DNA of 15,650 nt from Pseudomonadota bacterium (GTDB lineage Bacteria > Pseudomonadota > Gammaproteobacteria > Steroidobacterales > Woeseiaceae). Position numbers and translations under genes: made by a program. Location: positions 1 to 15,650 of the forward strand of contig JAKSCZ010000638.1 of NCBI GenBank assembly GCA_022360335.1, in the 5' to 3' direction. Positions 12,248 to 15,650 of the stretch are shown piece after piece. A model generated the notes under the pieces. That model had not been told where the DNA came from. It saw only the letters and a list, made by a program, of their open reading frames with translations, and ran no database searches. Position 1 is the first letter of the stretch, and the number at the start of each line of letters is the position of its first letter.

Positions 12248-14104
12248 ATGAGCGACAAGAAGCCACTCGGTATCACCGAACTCGTTCTGCGTGACGCGCA
12301 TCAAAGCCTGCTCGCAACGCGCATGCGTATCGACGACATGCTGCCGATCGCGGAGAAACTCGACCGGGTCGGGTTCACGTCGATGGAGTCCTGGGGCGGC
12401 GCGACGTTCGACGCCTGCATCCGGTTCCTCGGCGAGGACCCCTGGGAGCGCATCCGGCGTCTCAAGGCGGCGATGCCGAACACACCGCAGCAGATGCTGT
12501 TTCGCGGCCAGAATATCCTCGGCTATCGCCATTATGCCGACGACCTGGTACGCAAGTTCGTGGAGCGCTGCGCGGTCAATGGCATCGACGTATTCCGGAT
12601 CTTCGACGCGCTCAACGACCTGCGCAATCTCGAGACGGCGATCAAGGCCACGCTCGAGGTCGGCAAGCATGCGCAGGGCACGATTTCGTATACGGTCAGC
12701 GACGTGCACACCGTCGATCTCTGGGTCGATATGGGCAGGCGCATCGAGGATATGGGCGCGCAGTCGATCTGCATCAAGGACATGGCGGGGCTGCTGCGAC
12801 CGTATGCGGCATTCGAGCTCGTCAGCCGGCTGAAAGAGGCGGTCGACGTCCCGATCCAGATGCACTGCCATGCGACGACGGGTCTGTCCACGGCGACCCT
12901 CGTCAAGGCTGCGGAAGCGGGCATCGACGCGATCGATACCGCGGTATCGTCGATGAGCATGACCTACGGCCACTCGCCGACGGAAACGCTCGTCGCGATC
13001 ATGGAGGGTACCGATCGCGACACCGGCCTCGACCTGAACCTGATCGAGGAGATCGCCGCCTATTTCCGCGAAGTGCGCAAGAAGTACGCGAAGTTCGAAG
13101 GCGCGCTCAAGGGCGCGGACTCGCGTATCCTCGTCGCGCAGGTGCCGGGCGGCATGCTCACGAATCTCGAAAACCAGCTCAGGGAACAGGGCGCGAGCGA
13201 CAAGCTCGACGACGTCCTGGCGGAAATCCCGCAGGTGCGCCGCGATCTCGGCACCTTGCCGCTCGTGACGCCGACGTCGCAGATCGTCGGTACGCAATCG
13301 GTTATCAACGTCCTGTCCGGATCGCGCTATGCGACGATCACCAGGGAAACGGCGGGCGTCCTCAAGGGCGAGTACGGCGCGACACCGGCGGCAGTCAACG
13401 TCGAGTTGCAGGCGCGTGTGCTCGACGGGGCGGACCCGGTCACCTGTCGCCCGGCCGATTTGCTGGAACCCGAACTCGAGAACCTGACGAACGAACTCAA
13501 TCATCTTGCAATCGAAAAGAGGATCAATCTCGCCGAGAACGTCGTAGACGACGTGCTGACCTATGCGCTGTTTCCCCAGATCGGTATCCGATTCCTCCAG
13601 AATCGCGACAACCCCGGGGCGTTCGAGCCGCCGCCGTGGCAAGAGCCGGCAGAGGGGCGGTCAGGCCCGATCGCGGCTGAAGCCGCTCCTACAGGCCCGG
13701 TCGCGGCTGAAGCCGCTCCTGCCGGAGGAGAGGCGGTTTATTCGGTGCGCGTCAACGGCAAGCAGTTCACCGTGGAGGTTGCCGCGAGCGGCCAACCGTC
13801 TGTAGGAGGGCCTTCAGGCCCGATCGCGGCTTCAGCCGCGAGCGGGCCTGAAAGCCCTCCTACAGCCGCTTCCACGGTCCCGACCGGCAACGGCGAACCC
13901 GTCAATGCAGCGCTCGCGGGGAACGTCTTCAAAGTCCACGTCGAACCGGGCGCAGCGGTCGCCGAAGGCGACCCGCTGTTGATCGTCGAGGCGATGAAGA
14001 TGGAGACGGTGGTGCCGGCACCGAGGGCGGGTACCGTGACGGAGGTGTTCGTCGCCGAGGGCGACAAGGTCGCGGTCGGCGACGCCCTCGTTGCGATCGG
14101 CTGA
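12248..14104 (+). CDS. oadA: OadA, alpha subunit of oxaloacetate decarboxylase (carboxyltransferase plus biotin carrier)
   Basis: OadA takes CO2 from oxaloacetate onto biotin and delivers it to OadB, which decarboxylates it while pumping Na+. The 618-residue protein has a carboxyltransferase TIM barrel beginning LVLRDAHQSLLATRMR (Asp16), with IKDMAGLL (Lys177, the expected carbamylated metal-site lysine) and QMHCHATTG (His206 and His208, metal ligands). A conserved PYC/OADA domain runs to about residue 465. The C-terminal biotinyl domain has EAMKMET with biotin lysine Lys584. Two Ala/Gly/Pro-rich linkers, about 472-492 and 518-539, flank the VYSVRVNGKQFTVEVAASG segment. They are encoded by in-frame REP-like palindromes, listed separately. 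The ATG at 12248 has only a weak ribosome site; coupling to oadG is likely. oadB follows after 13 bases. Pyruvate carboxylase B-type subunits are related, but oadG and oadB neighbours settle the assignment. Confidence 0.96.
   Translation: MSDKKPLGITELVLRDAHQSLLATRMRIDDMLPIAEKLDRVGFTSMESWGGATFDACIRFLGEDPWERIRRLKAAMPNTPQQMLFRGQNILGYRHYADDLVRKFVERCAVNGIDVFRIFDALNDLRNLETAIKATLEVGKHAQGTISYTVSDVHTVDLWVDMGRRIEDMGAQSICIKDMAGLLRPYAAFELVSRLKEAVDVPIQMHCHATTGLSTATLVKAAEAGIDAIDTAVSSMSMTYGHSPTETLVAIMEGTDRDTGLDLNLIEEIAAYFREVRKKYAKFEGALKGADSRILVAQVPGGMLTNLENQLREQGASDKLDDVLAEIPQVRRDLGTLPLVTPTSQIVGTQSVINVLSGSRYATITRETAGVLKGEYGATPAAVNVELQARVLDGADPVTCRPADLLEPELENLTNELNHLAIEKRINLAENVVDDVLTYALFPQIGIRFLQNRDNPGAFEPPPWQEPAEGRSGPIAAEAAPTGPVAAEAAPAGGEAVYSVRVNGKQFTVEVAASGQPSVGGPSGPIAASAASGPESPPTAASTVPTGNGEPVNAALAGNVFKVHVEPGAAVAEGDPLLIVEAMKMETVVPAPRAGTVTEVFVAEGDKVAVGDALVAIG
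13662..13721. repeat. Two tandem 30-bp REP-like units inside oadA
   Basis: The units 13662-13691 and 13692-13721 match at 28 of 30 positions by hand alignment. Each holds the core tcgcggctgaagccgctcct, with a GCGGCT-GA-AGCCGC hairpin. Read on the minus strand the first unit gives GTAGGAGCGGCTTCAGCCGC, with the GTAG start and adjoining palindrome typical of REP elements. Being 30 bases long, each unit adds ten codons in frame (GPIAAEAAPT, GPVAAEAAPA), forming the linker before the biotinyl region. Confidence 0.85.
13800..13865. repeat. 66-nt near-perfect inverted repeat (paired REP-like elements) inside oadA
   Basis: The two 33-base arms pair at 30 of 33 positions by hand count; mismatches are at 13812/13853, 13823/13842 and the centre. 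Both ends read ctgtaggaggg inward from their own strand, so each starts with the REP-like GTAG. Three smaller hairpins are nested: GGGCCT-TC-AGGCCC near the left end, CGCGGCT-TC-AGCCGCG at the centre, and the mirror of the first near the right end. The whole is 22 codons and is translated in frame as a Gly/Pro/Ala/Ser linker (about residues 518-539) of OadA. Confidence 0.9.
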
Positions 14105-14117
14105 GGCCGCCGGCCGG

Positions 14118-15248
14118 ATGGATCTCGTTCGCCAAATCTGGATCGAGTCGGGGCTTTACCAGATGACTGCCGGCCAGGCGGTCATGCTCGCCGTCTGTCT
14201 CGGTTTGCTGTACCTCGGAATCGCAAGGAAGTTCGAACCGCTGCTGCTCGTTACGATCGGTTTCGGCGGATTGCTGAGTAACATTCCGGGCGCCGGCATC
14301 GCCGAAACGGGCGGGCTGCTGTACCTCGCCTACGAAGTCGGCATCGAGTCGGGCGCCTTTCCGCTGATCATCTTCATGGGCGTCGGCGCGCTCACGGACT
14401 TCGGCCCGCTGCTGGCGAACCCCAAAACGCTGTTCCTGGGCGCGGCGGCGCAGTTCGGCATCTTTGCGACGCTGCTCGGCGCGCTCGGCCTGACCGAACT
14501 CGGCTGGATGGACTTCTCGCTCAGGGAGGCCGCCGCGATCGGCATCATCGGCGGCGCCGACGGTCCCACCGCGATCTACGTCGCCGGCCAGCTTGCGCCG
14601 AACCTGCTCGGGGCGATCGCCGTGGCCGCGTATTCCTACATGGCGCTCGTGCCGCTGATCCAGCCGCCGATCATGCGGGCGCTGACATCGCAGCGCGAGC
14701 GGGAGATCCGGATGGTCCAGCTCCGCGACGTCACCAGGACCGAACGCATCCTGTTCCCGCTCGTGCTGTTGCTGCTCGTCGGACTGCTGCTGCCGACGGC
14801 GGCGCCGCTGCTCGGCATGCTCGCGTTCGGCAACCTGATGCGCGAGTGCGGCGTCGTAGACCGGCTCTCCGACACGACGCAGAATGCGCTGATCAACGTC
14901 GTGACGATCTTCCTCGGACTCGCTGTCGGCTCGAAACTCGGCGCGGACCACTTCCTCGTCGTCGAGACGCTCGGTATCCTGCTGCTCGGCATCGTCGCGT
15001 TCGCGATCGGTACGGCGAGCGGCGTCCTGATGGCCAAGCTCATGAATCGCCTGTCCCACAATCCGGTCAATCCGCTGATCGGCGCGGCAGGCGTATCGGC
15101 CGTGCCGATGGCGGCGCGTGTCGCGAACAGGGTCGGTGTCGAAGCGAATCCCCACAATATCCTGCTGATGCACGCGATGGGTCCGAACGTAGCCGGCGTC
15201 ATCGGTTCGGCCGTCGCTGCAGGTATCATGATCATGTTCACTTCATAG
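14118..15248 (+). CDS. oadB: OadB, beta subunit of oxaloacetate decarboxylase (Na+-pumping carboxybiotin decarboxylase)
   Basis: OadB is the membrane subunit that decarboxylates carboxybiotin and exports Na+. The 376-residue protein has about ten hydrophobic segments and the family's signature blocks: FMGVGALTDFGPLLANPKT (90-108), IIGGADGPTAIYVAGQ around Asp148 (the Asp203 equivalent of the Klebsiella subunit, essential there), GLAVGSKLGADHFLVVETLG, NPLIGAAGVSAVPMAARV, and NPHNILLMHAMGPNVAGVIG near the end. I chose the ATG at 14118 (MDLVRQIWIESGLYQM) over an in-frame start at 14091 that overlaps oadA; it lies 13 bases past the oadA stop with GAGG about 11 bases upstream. Related subunits of methylmalonyl-CoA and glutaconyl-CoA decarboxylases look similar, but the OadA neighbour decides. 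It is the last gene of the operon; the next starts 13 bases later. Confidence 0.96.
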   Translation: MDLVRQIWIESGLYQMTAGQAVMLAVCLGLLYLGIARKFEPLLLVTIGFGGLLSNIPGAGIAETGGLLYLAYEVGIESGAFPLIIFMGVGALTDFGPLLANPKTLFLGAAAQFGIFATLLGALGLTELGWMDFSLREAAAIGIIGGADGPTAIYVAGQLAPNLLGAIAVAAYSYMALVPLIQPPIMRALTSQREREIRMVQLRDVTRTERILFPLVLLLLVGLLLPTAAPLLGMLAFGNLMRECGVVDRLSDTTQNALINVVTIFLGLAVGSKLGADHFLVVETLGILLLGIVAFAIGTASGVLMAKLMNRLSHNPVNPLIGAAGVSAVPMAARVANRVGVEANPHNILLMHAMGPNVAGVIGSAVAAGIMIMFTS

Positions 15249-15261
15249 CCAGGACGCACGG

Positions 15262-15650
15262 ATGAGTTCACTGTCGATCGTCATACCCGCCAAGAACGAG
15301 GAAGCCGTCATCGGCGAGGTCGTGTCAGGTGCGCGCAAACACTACCCCGACGCCGAGGTCATCGTCGTCGACGACGGCTCGAGCGACGATACCGGCGCGG
15401 AAGCTGGGGAAGCGGGCGCGACCGTCATTCGTCACCCGGACAGTCTGGGCAACGGCGCCGCCATCAAGGCCGGCGCCCGGGCCGCGAGCGGCGAGATACT
15501 CGCGTTCATGGACGGCGACGGGCAGCACGATGCCGGCAAGTTCGATGCATTGCTGGAAAAGCTCGACCAGGGCTACGACATGGCGATCGGCGCGCGCTGC
15601 TCGCGCTCGCACGCCAACCTCGGGAGGCTGTGGGCGAACGGCATATACAA
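15262..15650 (+). CDS. Family 2 glycosyltransferase (dolichyl/polyprenyl-phosphate glycosyltransferase-like), truncated by window end
   Basis: This is a GT2 glycosyltransferase that uses a nucleotide sugar. The visible 129 residues start MSSLSIVIPAKNEEAVIGEV, the usual GT2 opening, followed by VIVVDDGSSDDT (the nucleotide-binding strand and loop), GNGAAIKAGARAASGEILAF and MDGDGQHD, the metal-binding DxD region. This arrangement is that of DPM1-like enzymes acting on polyprenyl phosphate. Whether a C-terminal membrane domain follows cannot be seen. The ATG at 15262 has AGGA 8 bases upstream, and the gap to oadB is 13 bases, so it may share the oad transcript even though its function looks unrelated (cell-envelope glycan or lipid). 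Confidence 0.85.
   Translation, partial: MSSLSIVIPAKNEEAVIGEVVSGARKHYPDAEVIVVDDGSSDDTGAEAGEAGATVIRHPDSLGNGAAIKAGARAASGEILAFMDGDGQHDAGKFDALLEKLDQGYDMAIGARCSRSHANLGRLWANGIY

Noticed and set aside
12188..13642. 484-codon open frame opposite oadA
   Set aside because: Composition typical of an antisense shadow (Arg, Asp, Val rich); oadA motifs are intact on the plus strand.
13800..13865. Intrinsic transcription terminator inside oadA
   Set aside because: The hairpin is strong enough but no T-run follows on either strand, and the biotinyl domain continues in frame after it.
13662..13865. CRISPR-like repeat array
   Set aside because: The 30-bp units are directly adjacent without spacers, and the third block is an inverted structure rather than a repeat with spacer.
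13929..15173. 414-codon open frame opposite oadB
   Set aside because: Gln/Arg/Glu-rich low-complexity translation, the mirror of hydrophobic membrane codons of oadB on the other strand.

Overview
The window reads as ordinary, densely packed chromosomal DNA from a GC-rich (I estimate about two thirds G+C) gammaproteobacterium, probably marine or salt-adapted. That view rests on two Na+-translocating machines side by side (NQR and oxaloacetate decarboxylase), two lipoprotein metallopeptidases with a Gram-negative outer-membrane sorting signature, and gammaproteobacterial-type gene products throughout. I saw no tRNA, rRNA, CRISPR array, insertion sequence or phage gene. A genus cannot be fixed from the sequence alone.

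Layout. Positions 1-3756 (minus strand) hold one operon, transcribed ubiA-like prenyltransferase, nqrA, nqrB, nqrC (cut by the window start). Genes are separated by 15 bp or overlap, so a membrane prenyltransferase leads the Na+-pumping NADH:quinone reductase genes. A 232-bp divergent control region (3757-3988) carries a 15-bp tandem duplication, a palindrome over a possible -10 box and a 27-nt hairpin. Positions 3989-6160 (plus) encode a lipoprotein M3 peptidyl-dipeptidase. Positions 6182-7956 (minus) are a two-gene unit, a zinc-independent quinone oxidoreductase and an exported HupE/UreJ-like membrane protein, overlapping by 4 bp. Positions 8012-9892 (plus) encode a lipoprotein M1 aminopeptidase, followed at 9977-10684 by a nickel/cobalt-transporter-like protein with a His-rich loop. 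Positions 10692-11870 (minus) encode a class A FAD monooxygenase. Positions 12025-15248 (plus) hold the complete oadG-oadA-oadB Na+-pumping oxaloacetate decarboxylase operon behind a perfect TATAAT box, and 15262 onward starts a family 2 glycosyltransferase that runs off the end.

How it fits together. NQR and OadGAB both export Na+, one driven by NADH oxidation and one by decarboxylation, so the window carries much of a sodium-based energy system. The quinone theme recurs: a prenyltransferase that could make a quinone or another prenylated product, NQR, and a soluble quinone-reductase homologue. The two lipoprotein peptidases would process peptides in the periplasm.

The most unusual feature is inside oadA. 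The two flexible linkers around the start of its biotinyl region are built of REP-like palindromes: a 30-bp unit in two tandem copies (13662-13721), and a 66-nt near-perfect inverted repeat (13800-13865; 30 of 33 pairs by hand count). All are multiples of three in length and translated in frame. REP elements are normally intergenic, so this looks like REP sequence domesticated as protein linker.
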